A stretch of 64,000 nucleotides of DNA from contig NZ_JABEQM010000001.1 in NCBI RefSeq assembly GCF_014174155.1, positions 372,001-436,000 on the forward strand. Reading direction: 5' to 3'. The notes beneath the pieces were generated by a model. It was not told the origin of the DNA. It searched no databases and saw nothing but the letters and a program-made list of their open reading frames with translations. Shown piece by piece: positions 18,832 through 26,988 of this stretch. How positions within the stretch are numbered: position 1 is the first letter of the stretch; each line of letters opens with the position of its first letter. The position numbers were made by a program, and so were the translations under genes. The stretch is from Gluconacetobacter tumulisoli (GTDB lineage: Bacteria; Pseudomonadota; Alphaproteobacteria; Acetobacterales; Acetobacteraceae).

Positions 18832-19038
18832 TCAGTGCGTGGGGGCCGACGGGGCCGGGGGTGTGGCCGGCATGGGGGATATCGTCGCGGGTGCCTCCGC
18901 CGGGGGCGGAGTCTGCTGGATCGTGCGGATCGAGTCGAATTCGGCCTTGATGACATAGATGCCGATCCCGATCGTGATGATCACGGTCAGGACGATCCAG
19001 ACGATCTTGGCGGCGGGCGGAGTGTCGGGGCGGGACAT
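18832..19038 (-). CDS. Small single-pass membrane protein, 68 aa
   Basis: The protein has a short polar N-terminus (MSRPDTPPAAK), one clear membrane helix (residues about 12-31, IVWIVLTVIITIGIGIYVIK) and a proline- and alanine-rich tail that would face the periplasm. The family is not recognised. It lies 29 bp after hisI on the same strand and may be co-transcribed with it. The stop codon directly abuts the lpxB stop on the opposite strand. The helix and the clean start support a real gene, but its function is unknown. Confidence 0.65.
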   Translation of the reverse strand: MSRPDTPPAAKIVWIVLTVIITIGIGIYVIKAEFDSIRTIQQTPPPAEAPATISPMPATPPAPSAPTH

Positions 19039-19067
19039 GATGGCTCCTGGTGGTCGCGGATGACGGG

Positions 19068-19484
19068 TCAGCTCCGCCCGTACAGGCTGTCGGCGGACAC
19101 CAGGGGGGCGCTGGTCTCGACCAGGCCCTCGGGGCGCATGGCGTTGAAGAAGCACGAGCGGCGTCCGGTGTGGCAGGCGACGCCCTGCTGGTCGACCAGC
19201 AGCACCACCGCGTCGCGGTCGCAGTCCAGGCGGGCGTCGACCAGGCTCTGCACCTGCCCCGACGTCTCGCCCTTGCGCCACAGGCCGTCGCGGCTGCGCG
19301 AGAAGTAGCAGACGCGCCCGGTACGCAATGTTTCGTCCAGGGCCGCCCGGTTCATCCAGGCCAGCATCAGGATTTCGCCCGTGTCGTGCTGCTGCGCCAC
19401 CGCCGCGATCAGCCCGGCCGCGTCGAAGCGAACGGTGTCGATCATGCGGGCGCGGGTGGCCTCGTCGGGCGGAAGATAGGTCAT
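19068..19484 (-). CDS. hisI: Phosphoribosyl-AMP cyclohydrolase
   Basis: 138 aa, a stand-alone HisI domain without the HisE part found in enterobacteria. It opens the adenine ring of phosphoribosyl-AMP in the third step of histidine synthesis. The metal site DCDRDA and the zinc-binding cysteines in ACHTGRRSCFF are present, as are MLAWMN and GRVCYFSRSRDGLWRKGETSG. The ATG at 19484 is chosen because homology begins there. No other his gene is nearby, so the pathway is scattered in this genome. Confidence 0.95.
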   Translation of the reverse strand: MTYLPPDEATRARMIDTVRFDAAGLIAAVAQQHDTGEILMLAWMNRAALDETLRTGRVCYFSRSRDGLWRKGETSGQVQSLVDARLDCDRDAVVLLVDQQGVACHTGRRSCFFNAMRPEGLVETSAPLVSADSLYGRS

Positions 19485-19582
19485 GGCGGCCGGCGCTCCT
19501 GGATAAGGCGGTAGCGGATGGACGGGACAAGAAACCATGGGACCCTGAATGTCCAGCCGTCGCCGCCTCCCGATCGGGCGCC

Positions 19583-20398
19583 TCAGGGTTCAGGGAGGGT
19601 CAGCCAGGACGGGATCTGGACGTGGAGGGGATGGCCGTCGATCATCAGGTTCGCATGGATCTGGTCCAGCCGCAGCATCGCCAGCCCCCGCCCGTCGCGC
19701 GACGAGGCCATGATGCCGGCCTCGCGGCCGTCATGCAGGATGGGGGTCCCCGGCGCAGGCAGGGCGACCGACGTGACGGGCAGCAGCTTGCGCTTGACCA
19801 GCCCGCGATAGCGCGTCCGCGCCGTCAGTTCCTGACCCATGTAGCATCCCTTGGTCCAGGAAATGCCGTTCAGGGCCTCGAAATTCGCCTCCAGAAGCAG
19901 GGTCTTTCCCGATTCGCAGTCGCGCGATCCGTCGGGCAGGCCCAGGGACAGCCGATGGGCGTCGTAGGCCGCGTGATCCGCCGAATCCGCTGCCGGGTGC
20001 GGCAGCAGCAGGCGCCAGCCGGCCTCGGGCAGGCGGGGGTCGGGGGCGCCGATCGAGGAATCGATCATCGGCGGAATGGCGTCCCAGGCGGCATGGACGG
20101 CAAATCCGGTCTCGGCGATCGTGATGTCCGAACGCAGGCGATAGCGCGACAGGCGCTGGCGCAGCATGTCGGCCTGTGCGGCCTCGCAATCCAGCAGCAG
20201 CCGTTCGCCGCCCGGATCGGCCAGGACGAAGAAATCGGCCAGCCAACGGCCCTGCGCGGTCAGGAAGGCGGTCCATATCGCCTGGCCGGGGACGGCGGCG
20301 GCCACGTCGTTCGACACCAGTCCCTGAAGGAACGCGACCCGGTCGGCGCCGGAAAGGGCCAGCACCGCGCGGTCTGGCAGATAAGCGAGGTTCGTCAT
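19583..20398 (-). CDS. ygfZ: Folate-dependent Fe-S cluster repair protein YgfZ/GcvT family
   Basis: 271 aa. The signature KGCYMGQELTARTRYRG near residues 185-200 contains the conserved cysteine of YgfZ. The N-terminal part (LSGADRVAFLQGLVSNDV) is the folate-binding GcvT fold. YgfZ/IBA57 proteins support assembly and repair of certain Fe-S proteins with tetrahydrofolate. Start is the ATG at 20398; upstream codons in the same frame lack homology. It is divergent from the glycosyltransferase gene, with 88 bp between the starts. Confidence 0.9.
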   Translation of the reverse strand: MTNLAYLPDRAVLALSGADRVAFLQGLVSNDVAAAVPGQAIWTAFLTAQGRWLADFFVLADPGGERLLLDCEAAQADMLRQRLSRYRLRSDITIAETGFAVHAAWDAIPPMIDSSIGAPDPRLPEAGWRLLLPHPAADSADHAAYDAHRLSLGLPDGSRDCESGKTLLLEANFEALNGISWTKGCYMGQELTARTRYRGLVKRKLLPVTSVALPAPGTPILHDGREAGIMASSRDGRGLAMLRLDQIHANLMIDGHPLHVQIPSWLTLPEP

Positions 20399-20486
20399 TC
20401 CCGGATTCTGGGTCGGTGCGCGGCGGCGGGCAAGGGGTGGACACGCGGATTTGGTGCCGTCCGAAAACACGGCTAGCTTCGGGCCG

Positions 20487-21380
20487 ATGCGGATCCTGTT
20501 CATTTCTTCGACCCGGCTGGGTGACGCCGTCCTGTCGACCGGCCTGCTGGATCACCTCCTGCGCCTGTATCCGCAGGCACGCTTCACGATCGTCTGCGGC
20601 CCGGTGGCCGCCGGACTGTTCGACCGCATGCCCCGGCGCGACCGGACCATCGTGATGACCAAGCGCCGGTGGGACCTGCACTGGCTGGCGCTGTGGCGGT
20701 CCTGCGTGACGACGCGGTGGGATCTGTGCGTGGACCTGCGCGGGTCGGCGGTCACGTTCTTCCTCTGGGGCCGCCGGCGTGCGGTCATGCGGGGCGGCCG
20801 GCGCCCGGGCGCGCGGATCGCGCATCTGGGCCGCGTGCTGGGCCTGACGCCGCCGCCGATGCCGGTGGCCTGGACCGGGGCCGAGGACCGGGCGCGGGCC
20901 GAGGCCACGCTGCCCGGCGACGGCTGGATCGCGCTGGCACCGACCGCGAACTGGGCGGGCAAGGTCTGGCCCGCCGAACGGTTCGTGGCCCTGTGCCGGG
21001 TGCTGTCCGCCGAAACGGGGCTGCGTCCGGTGGTCGTCTACGGGCCTGGCCCGCTGGAACGGGCGATGGCGGCGCAGGTCATCGCGGCCCTGCCCGATGC
21101 GGTGGATTCGGGGGGAAGCCTTTCCCTGGCGGAGGTCGCGGCGCTGCTGGCGCGCTGCACGCTGTTCGTGGGCAATGATTCGGGCCTGATGCATCTTGCG
21201 GCGGCGGCCGGGACGCCGACCCTGGGCCTGTTCGGTCCCAGCAGGGTGTCGGAATATGCCCCGGTGGGGCGGTGCGTGGCGCATGTCATCGCGCCAGGGG
21301 CCGAGGGACGGGCGCCGATCGCGGGGCTGACGGTGGAGGACGCGCTGGCTGCCGCGCGCGACCTGTTGCGGCGGACATGA
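20487..21380 (+). CDS. Glycosyltransferase family 9 (heptosyltransferase-like)
   Basis: 297 aa. The GT9 fold is shown by the N-terminal MRILFISSTRLGDAVLSTGLLDHL (nucleotide-sugar enzyme start) and the C-terminal FVGNDSGLMHLAAAAGTP and GLFGPS motifs. PTANWAGKVWPAERF is the acceptor-side signature. The ATG at 20487 is chosen because homology starts at MRILF. It probably adds a heptose or similar sugar to the LPS core at the cytoplasmic face. It is followed 75 bp later by a GT4 enzyme and then by asparagine synthetase. Confidence 0.88.
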   Translation: MRILFISSTRLGDAVLSTGLLDHLLRLYPQARFTIVCGPVAAGLFDRMPRRDRTIVMTKRRWDLHWLALWRSCVTTRWDLCVDLRGSAVTFFLWGRRRAVMRGGRRPGARIAHLGRVLGLTPPPMPVAWTGAEDRARAEATLPGDGWIALAPTANWAGKVWPAERFVALCRVLSAETGLRPVVVYGPGPLERAMAAQVIAALPDAVDSGGSLSLAEVAALLARCTLFVGNDSGLMHLAAAAGTPTLGLFGPSRVSEYAPVGRCVAHVIAPGAEGRAPIAGLTVEDALAAARDLLRRT

Positions 21381-21455
21381 TAGAGCGGCATGAACGACAA
21401 GAGGTTGCGATAATGGCAACGGTCTGGCGAGACGCGGTTCGACGTGGCGGGGTGC

Positions 21456-22520
21456 ATGCTGACTGACAGGCTCGACCATTCGGTCGCCGAGGCACCGCTG
21501 AAGGTGGCGCACATCATGGCCGGCGCCCCCATGGGGGGGGCGGAACTGTTTTTCGAACGCCTGTGCATCGCCCAGGCCCGTGCCGGCGTGACCGTCCAGC
21601 CGGTCATCCGACATAATGCCGAACGGGCGGCCCGCCTGCGCGCCGGCGGGGTCCTGGCGCAACAACTGGCCTTCGGCGGACGGGCGGACCTGCTGACGGG
21701 CCTGCGCCTGCGCCGCCTGCTGAAGCATTTCGCGCCCCGCGTCGCCGTGGCGTGGATGAATCGCGCGGGCCGGATGGCCCCGGCCGGGGACTGGGTGCTG
21801 GCGGGTCGGCTGGGTGGGTTCTACGACCTGTCGAACTATCGGCGCTGCGATCATCTGATCGGCAATACGCGGGGAATCGTCCGCTGGCTGGATGAACAGG
21901 GCTGGCCGGCGGGGCGGGCGCACTACCTGCCGAATTTCGCGGTGGATATCCGTCATGCCGTGCCCCGTCGGCCGACCGTGCTGCCGCCCGGCGTGCCGTT
22001 CGTGCTGGCGCTGGGGCGGCTGCACCGCAACAAGGCCTTCGACGTGCTGATCCGCGCGATGCGCCACGTGCCGGGGGCGCATCTGGTCATCGCCGGCGAG
22101 GGACCGGAACGCGAGGCGCTGGAGCGTCTGGCGCGGGCCGATCAGGTGGCTGACCGCGTGCATATGCCCGGCTGGGTCGACGGCACGGCGGGTATCGTCG
22201 CGTCCTGCGACGTGCTGGTCTGTCCGTCGCGGCACGAACCGCTGGGCAATGTGATGATCGAGGCATTTTCCGCCGGCCGGCCAGTGGTCGCCGCCGCCGC
22301 CCAGGGGCCGGTCGAACTGATCGAAAGCGGGGAGAACGGTATCCTGGTGCCCATCGAGGACGATCGCGCGCTGGGGGCGGCGATCGGCGCGGTGCTGGGC
22401 GATCCGGCGATGGCGGCCCGCCTCGGGGCGGGGGGACGGCGGACGTTCGACACGGATTATGCCGAGGCCCCGGTGCTGGCGGCATGGCATGATTTCCTGT
22501 CGCGCGTGGAAAAGGCCTGA
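21456..22520 (+). CDS. Glycosyltransferase family 4 protein
   Basis: 354 aa GT-B enzyme. The N-terminal KVAHIMAGAPMGGAELFFERL resembles the acceptor domain of LPS and exopolysaccharide GT4 enzymes. The C-terminal domain holds LALGRLHRNKAFDVLIRAM, VIAGEGPEREALE and the nucleotide-sugar ExE region CPSRHEPLGNVMIEAFSAG. The ATG at 21456 is preferred over an in-frame GTG four codons earlier. The sugar donor cannot be told. With the GT9 enzyme it likely forms part of an LPS core or glycan pathway. The asnB start codon follows 2 bp after its stop. Confidence 0.87.
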   Translation: MLTDRLDHSVAEAPLKVAHIMAGAPMGGAELFFERLCIAQARAGVTVQPVIRHNAERAARLRAGGVLAQQLAFGGRADLLTGLRLRRLLKHFAPRVAVAWMNRAGRMAPAGDWVLAGRLGGFYDLSNYRRCDHLIGNTRGIVRWLDEQGWPAGRAHYLPNFAVDIRHAVPRRPTVLPPGVPFVLALGRLHRNKAFDVLIRAMRHVPGAHLVIAGEGPEREALERLARADQVADRVHMPGWVDGTAGIVASCDVLVCPSRHEPLGNVMIEAFSAGRPVVAAAAQGPVELIESGENGILVPIEDDRALGAAIGAVLGDPAMAARLGAGGRRTFDTDYAEAPVLAAWHDFLSRVEKA

Positions 22521-22522
22521 TC

Positions 22523-24280
22523 ATGTGCGGGATTGCCGGAATTCTGTGTGGCCGGGCCGCGACGCCCCCCGACCGGGCGGTGCTGGAGCGAATGGTCGGG
22601 GCATTGCGGCACCGGGGGCCGGATGGCAGCGGGATTTATGTCTCCGGCCGGGCCAGCCTGCTGCATACGCGGCTGGCGATCATCGATCCGGCGGGTGGGG
22701 ACCAGCCGATCTGCCTGGGGTCGGCGGCCATGGTCGCCAATGGCGAGATCTATAACGATCCCCAGATCCGCGCGGCGCTGGGGCCGGCACATTTCCGCAC
22801 CGGCAGCGACAGCGAATCGGCCTTGCATCTGTGGCTGCGTGACGGCGCGGGCTACGCCGCCGGATTGCGCGGCATGTACGCCATCGCGATTCACGAGCAG
22901 GGGAATCACGACCTCGTACTCTCGCGCGACCCGTTCGGCATCAAGCCGCTTTATGTCGCCGAAATCGACGGGCGCTTCCTGTTCGCATCGGAACCATCAG
23001 CGATCCTGGCCACGGGGCTGGTGCCGCGCGGCCTGCGTGCGGATGCCCGCAACGAATTGCTGCAACTGCATTTCACCACGGGGCGGGAGACCATTTTCCC
23101 CGGGATTTCCCGCGTCCTGCCGGGCGAGACATTGCGGATCGAGGATGGCCGTATCCTGGACCGCCAGCGCCTGTCGGCCCTGCCCGAAGGCCCGGTGGAG
23201 ACCCTGGACGAGGACGCGGCGCTGGCGCGGCTGGACGCCGCGCTGGCCGACAGTGTTTCCGCGCATGAACGATCGGACGTGCCGTTCGGGATGTTCCTGT
23301 CCGGCGGCATCGACAGCGCGGCCGTGCTGGCGGCCATGGTGCGGCTGGGCGGGCCGCCCGTCCAGGCCTGGACCGCCGCCTTCGACGCGCCGGGCGCCGC
23401 GGACGAGACGGCGGCCGCGGCGGTGCTGGCGGCATCGGTCGGCGCGGACCATCGGGTGCTGCGGATCGGGCCGGAGATGGTCTGGCGCGACCTTCCGGCC
23501 ATCGTGGGCTGCATGGACGACCCGGTGGCGGATTACGCGATCATTCCGACCTGGTTCCTGGCGCGGGCCGCCCGGCAGGAGGTCAAGGTCATCCTGTCGG
23601 GCGAGGGCGGGGACGAATTGTTCGCCGGCTACGGACGGTATCGCCAGGCGATCCAGCCCTGGTGGCGGGGCGGGCGCCGGATGCGCCGGCGCGGCACGTT
23701 CGACGGTCTGGACGTGCTGGATGCCGACATGTCGGGCTGGCGCGACGGAATCGCCGCGGCCGAACTGAAATCCATGGCGTCGCCGACCCGCCTGGCCGGC
23801 GTGCAGGCGACCGACATCGCAGAATGGCTGCCCAACGACCTGCTGCTGAAGCTGGATCGCTGCCTGATGGCCCATGGCGTGGAAGGGCGGACGCCGCTGC
23901 TGGATCCGGTGGTGGCCGATGCGGTCTATCGCCTGCCCGATGCGATGAAGATCCGTGGGCGGACGGGCAAATGGCTGCTGCGGCGCTGGCTGGAACAGGC
24001 GATGCCCGCCGCGCGTCCCTTCGCGCCCAAGCAGGGATTCACCGTGCCGGTCGGGACCTGGATCGCGGCGGCGGGCGACCGCCTGGGGGTGCTGGTCGCC
24101 CGCCAGGCCGGCGTGGCCGAGATCGCGCGCGCCCCGCGCGTGCGTGCCCTGTTCGCGCAGGCCGAGGGCAGGCGGGCGCAGCATGCGGCCTGGACATTGC
24201 TGTTCTACGCGCTGTGGCACCAGATCCATATCCGTGGCGTGCCGGCCGACGGCGATGTGTTCGCGGTACTCGCCGCCTGA
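22523..24280 (+). CDS. asnB: Asparagine synthetase (glutamine-hydrolysing)
   Basis: 585 aa. The class II glutaminase domain begins MCGIAGIL with catalytic Cys2, then RHRGPDGSG, LHTRLAIIDP and NGEIYN. The synthetase domain has the ATP pyrophosphatase loop SGGIDS at residues 260-265 and SGEGGDELFAGY later. It makes asparagine from aspartate with glutamine nitrogen; relatives in polysaccharide loci amidate sugar acids. The gene is tightly linked to the GT4 gene (2 bp), which makes a glycan-related role possible, but full conservation of both active sites also fits ordinary asparagine synthesis. Confidence 0.88.
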   Translation: MCGIAGILCGRAATPPDRAVLERMVGALRHRGPDGSGIYVSGRASLLHTRLAIIDPAGGDQPICLGSAAMVANGEIYNDPQIRAALGPAHFRTGSDSESALHLWLRDGAGYAAGLRGMYAIAIHEQGNHDLVLSRDPFGIKPLYVAEIDGRFLFASEPSAILATGLVPRGLRADARNELLQLHFTTGRETIFPGISRVLPGETLRIEDGRILDRQRLSALPEGPVETLDEDAALARLDAALADSVSAHERSDVPFGMFLSGGIDSAAVLAAMVRLGGPPVQAWTAAFDAPGAADETAAAAVLAASVGADHRVLRIGPEMVWRDLPAIVGCMDDPVADYAIIPTWFLARAARQEVKVILSGEGGDELFAGYGRYRQAIQPWWRGGRRMRRRGTFDGLDVLDADMSGWRDGIAAAELKSMASPTRLAGVQATDIAEWLPNDLLLKLDRCLMAHGVEGRTPLLDPVVADAVYRLPDAMKIRGRTGKWLLRRWLEQAMPAARPFAPKQGFTVPVGTWIAAAGDRLGVLVARQAGVAEIARAPRVRALFAQAEGRRAQHAAWTLLFYALWHQIHIRGVPADGDVFAVLAA

Positions 24281-24347
24281 GCTTGCCCGTGGGGCTTGCG
24301 GGCGCTACGGGGCATGACAGACAGCCCGCCGCATTCAGGAGGTCCCC

Positions 24348-25667
24348 ATGCATTTCGACCTGATCATCCGCAATGGTACCTGCGTCCTGCCATGGGGCGA
24401 GGCCCGGACCGACATCGGCGTCCGTGACGGCCGCGTCGCCAGCCTGACCGCCGGCGTCGCCGACGACGCGGACGAGATCGTGGATGCGGCGGGGCTGCAT
24501 GTCCTGCCGGGCCTGATCGATCCGCATGTGCACCTGCGCGATCCCGGCGATGCCACGGTCGAAAGCATTCCGACCGGCACCCGGGCCGCCGCGCTGGGCG
24601 GGGTGACGACGGTGTTCGACATGCCCAACACCGCGCCCGCCATCACCGATGCGGAGATGGTGCGCTGGAAGCAGGAATACGCATCGCGCGAAAGCTGGGT
24701 CGATTTTGCGATGTACGTGGGCGCCACGCGGGCGAACACGCCGCATCTGGGCGAATACGAGCGGTTTGACGGCGTCTGCGCGATCAAGGTCTTCGCCGGT
24801 TCGTCGACCGGCGACCTGATGATCGAGGACGACGAGGGCATTCGCCACGTCCTGGAGCACGGTCATCGCCGTGTCGCCTTCCATTCCGAGGACGAATATC
24901 GCCTGCAGGCGCGCAAGGCGATGTTCACGCCTGGCATGCCCTATGACATGCATCGCGTCTGGCGGGACGAGGAATGCGCCTTCCTGGGGACACGGCGGAT
25001 CGTGGCTCTGGCGCGGCGGACCGGGCGGCCGGTCCATATCCTGCATACCTCGACAGCCGAGGAACTGGCCTACCTGCCCGAGTGCCGCGACGTCGCGACG
25101 GTCGAGGTACTGGTCAACCACCTGACGCAGGTGGCCCCGGACTGTTACGACGCGCTGGGTGCGCTTGCGATCATGAACCCCCCGATCCGCGACCGCCGCC
25201 ATTACGAGGCGAGCTGGGAAGCCGTGCGCAACGGCACCGTGGACACGATCGGATCCGATCACGCGCCCCACTCGCTGGAGGCCAAGGCCCGGCCGTGGCC
25301 CGCCACCCCCGCGGGCCTGACGGGCGTGCAGACGCTGGTCCCGGTCATGCTGGACCATGTCAATGCCGGCCGGCTGTCGCTGGGCCGGATGGTGGACCTG
25401 ATGGCGGCGGGCCCGGCCCGGGTCTATGGCCTGCAGGCCAAGGGGCGGATCGCGCTGGGGTACGATGCCGATTTCACGCTGGTGGACATGAAGGCGCAGC
25501 GTCGGATCACCAATGACTGGATCGCGACGCCGGCGGGCTGGACGCCGTTCGACGGCATGGCGGTGACGGGCTGGCCGATGGCGACGATCGTGCGGGGCCA
25601 TGCGGTGATGCGCGAGGATACGATCCTGGGCACGCCGTCGGGACGGCTGGCCCGCTTCGCGCCCTGA
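24348..25667 (+). CDS. pyrC: Dihydroorotase
   Basis: 439 aa, class I amidohydrolase. Metal ligands are seen in DPHVHLRDPG (His60, His62), the carbamylated lysine in IKVFAGSSTG (Lys147), further histidines in AFHSED and ILHTST, and the catalytic aspartate in IGSDHAPHS. It closes carbamoyl aspartate to dihydroorotate in pyrimidine synthesis. An AGGAGG site precedes the ATG. pyrB is not adjacent, unlike in many relatives. A non-pyrimidine cyclic amidohydrolase is possible, but the SSTG and DHAPHS motifs favour dihydroorotase. Confidence 0.9.
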   Translation: MHFDLIIRNGTCVLPWGEARTDIGVRDGRVASLTAGVADDADEIVDAAGLHVLPGLIDPHVHLRDPGDATVESIPTGTRAAALGGVTTVFDMPNTAPAITDAEMVRWKQEYASRESWVDFAMYVGATRANTPHLGEYERFDGVCAIKVFAGSSTGDLMIEDDEGIRHVLEHGHRRVAFHSEDEYRLQARKAMFTPGMPYDMHRVWRDEECAFLGTRRIVALARRTGRPVHILHTSTAEELAYLPECRDVATVEVLVNHLTQVAPDCYDALGALAIMNPPIRDRRHYEASWEAVRNGTVDTIGSDHAPHSLEAKARPWPATPAGLTGVQTLVPVMLDHVNAGRLSLGRMVDLMAAGPARVYGLQAKGRIALGYDADFTLVDMKAQRRITNDWIATPAGWTPFDGMAVTGWPMATIVRGHAVMREDTILGTPSGRLARFAP

Positions 25668-25748
25668 TTCCGTCATGTTCGGCCTGTATGCGGCAAGGTT
25701 GGTCATATCATCCCGCCCGTGACGCGGGATCAGGAAGGAAGACGTCTC

Positions 25749-26138
25749 TTGCGTACATGTGTATCGGGCCTGCTTGTCGCCTGTGCGGTGTCCTTGTGCG
25801 TGGCTGGCGCGGTGGGCGCAGCCCGGGCAGCGGAGGCGGCATGGTCCGCCCCGGCCTGCGGGCGGGAACCCGTGGCGCCCCCGGTCGATTCGTCGACCGT
25901 TGCGCGCTATAACGCCAGCATCGACAGCGTGACGGAATACGAAAAGGCGGCCCGCACCTATAACAACTGCGTCGCCGCCGCTGCCAGCCGCGAGGAAAGC
26001 GCGATCAGCGTCGAGGCCCGGACCCGCATCGGGCATGTCCATGACGGCAGTGTGGCGGTACAGCAGCGCATCGCCGGCAATTTTTCCCGCCTGACGACGC
26101 AATTGAAGGCAGGGGCCGCGCGCTACAGCCATAAATAA
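25749..26138 (+). CDS. Hypothetical secreted protein, 129 aa
   Basis: The TTG at 25749 is taken as start because GGAAGGAAG lies about eight bases upstream; an in-frame GTG at 25719 has no such site. The first 27 residues (LLVACAVSLCVAGAVGAARA) form a signal peptide. The mature part has two cysteines (PACG and NNCV) that could form a disulfide and a helical YNASIDSVTEYEKAARTYNNC segment. No family is recognised. It precedes yfgM-bamB, which suggests an envelope role only by position. Confidence 0.65.
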   Translation: MRTCVSGLLVACAVSLCVAGAVGAARAAEAAWSAPACGREPVAPPVDSSTVARYNASIDSVTEYEKAARTYNNCVAAAASREESAISVEARTRIGHVHDGSVAVQQRIAGNFSRLTTQLKAGAARYSHK

Positions 26139-26163
26139 GTCCGGCCATGTGGCCCGCCGCGGT

Positions 26164-26186
26164 CACGCGGGTTTGTTGCCCGCGTG
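26164..26186 (+). terminator. GC-rich hairpin between the secreted protein and yfgM
   Basis: CACGCGGG and CCCGCGTG form a perfect 8-bp stem with loop TTTGTTG, 25 bp after the stop codon. There is no T run, so termination would be Rho-assisted or weak. Confidence 0.4.
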
Positions 26187-26263
26187 CGCCGACGCAGCTA
26201 TGGTCCCGCCTTGGACGAACGGGCGGCGGCCCGTGCGCGACGTATGCGGGGAACGGTTTGGAC

Positions 26264-26959
26264 GTGGCTGACGACATCTTCAGGGAAGTCGACGAGGATA
26301 TGCGCGCGGAGCGACTGCGTGCGCTGGCGCGGCGATATGTGGTGGCGGCCGTGGCCGTGGTGGCCGTGATCTGCGCGGGCGTCGGTGGCTGGCAATACCA
26401 CGCGTGGCGGACGCGGCAGGCCGACCGGGCATGGGCGGCGGCCTATTTCGCGGCCTTGCATGCCGCCGACAGCAGCAATATCGCCCTGGGCGAGACGGCC
26501 CCCCTGACCCCGCAGCAGAAGGACGCGCTGACGCGCCTTGCGGCGTTGGACAAGGGTTCGGTCCCGGTGGGGCTGCGGACGATGGCGCGGCTGGAACAGG
26601 CGTCGCTGCTGTCGTCCAGCGGCGACATCAAGGCGGCACTGGGCCTGTGGGACCAGGTGCAGGCCGATGACGGCGCCGATCCGGTGTTGCGCGGGCTGGC
26701 CGGCCTGCTGTGGGTCCAGCACCAGATCGACGGCGGCGATCCCGCCACCCTGCGCTCCCGCCTCGCGACGCTGGATGGCGTGGGCAAGCCGTGGCGCGCC
26801 CTGGCGATCGAGTGCGAGGGCCTGCTGGACCTGCGCCAGGGACATGACGCGGACGCGCGGCGTCGCTTCGCGCAGCTGAGTGCCGCGGCCGATGCGCCCG
26901 AGGGGCTGCGCAGCCGTGCCGGCGGCCTGCTGCAGACATTGAATGGCGCCGGCCTGTAA
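26264..26959 (+). CDS. YfgM-like inner-membrane TPR protein
   Basis: 231 aa from GTG at 26264 (MADDIFREVDEDMRAER); a TTG two codons upstream is an alternative. A cytoplasmic N-terminal segment is followed by one membrane helix (about residues 26-45, VVAAVAVVAVICAGVGGW) and a periplasmic helical domain of the TPR_21 type (YfgM, UPF0070). YfgM associates with SecYEG and periplasmic chaperones in E. coli. The order yfgM-bamB-der here is the same as in E. coli and supports the call. Sequence similarity alone would be modest. Confidence 0.8.
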   Translation: MADDIFREVDEDMRAERLRALARRYVVAAVAVVAVICAGVGGWQYHAWRTRQADRAWAAAYFAALHAADSSNIALGETAPLTPQQKDALTRLAALDKGSVPVGLRTMARLEQASLLSSSGDIKAALGLWDQVQADDGADPVLRGLAGLLWVQHQIDGGDPATLRSRLATLDGVGKPWRALAIECEGLLDLRQGHDADARRRFAQLSAAADAPEGLRSRAGGLLQTLNGAGL

Positions 26960-26988
26960 GGCCCCAACCCGTGAAGAGCAGGATAGAC

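Noticed and set aside
21378-21466. 29-codon frame overlapping the GT9 stop
   Set aside because: No ribosome site, no homology, and too short to support.
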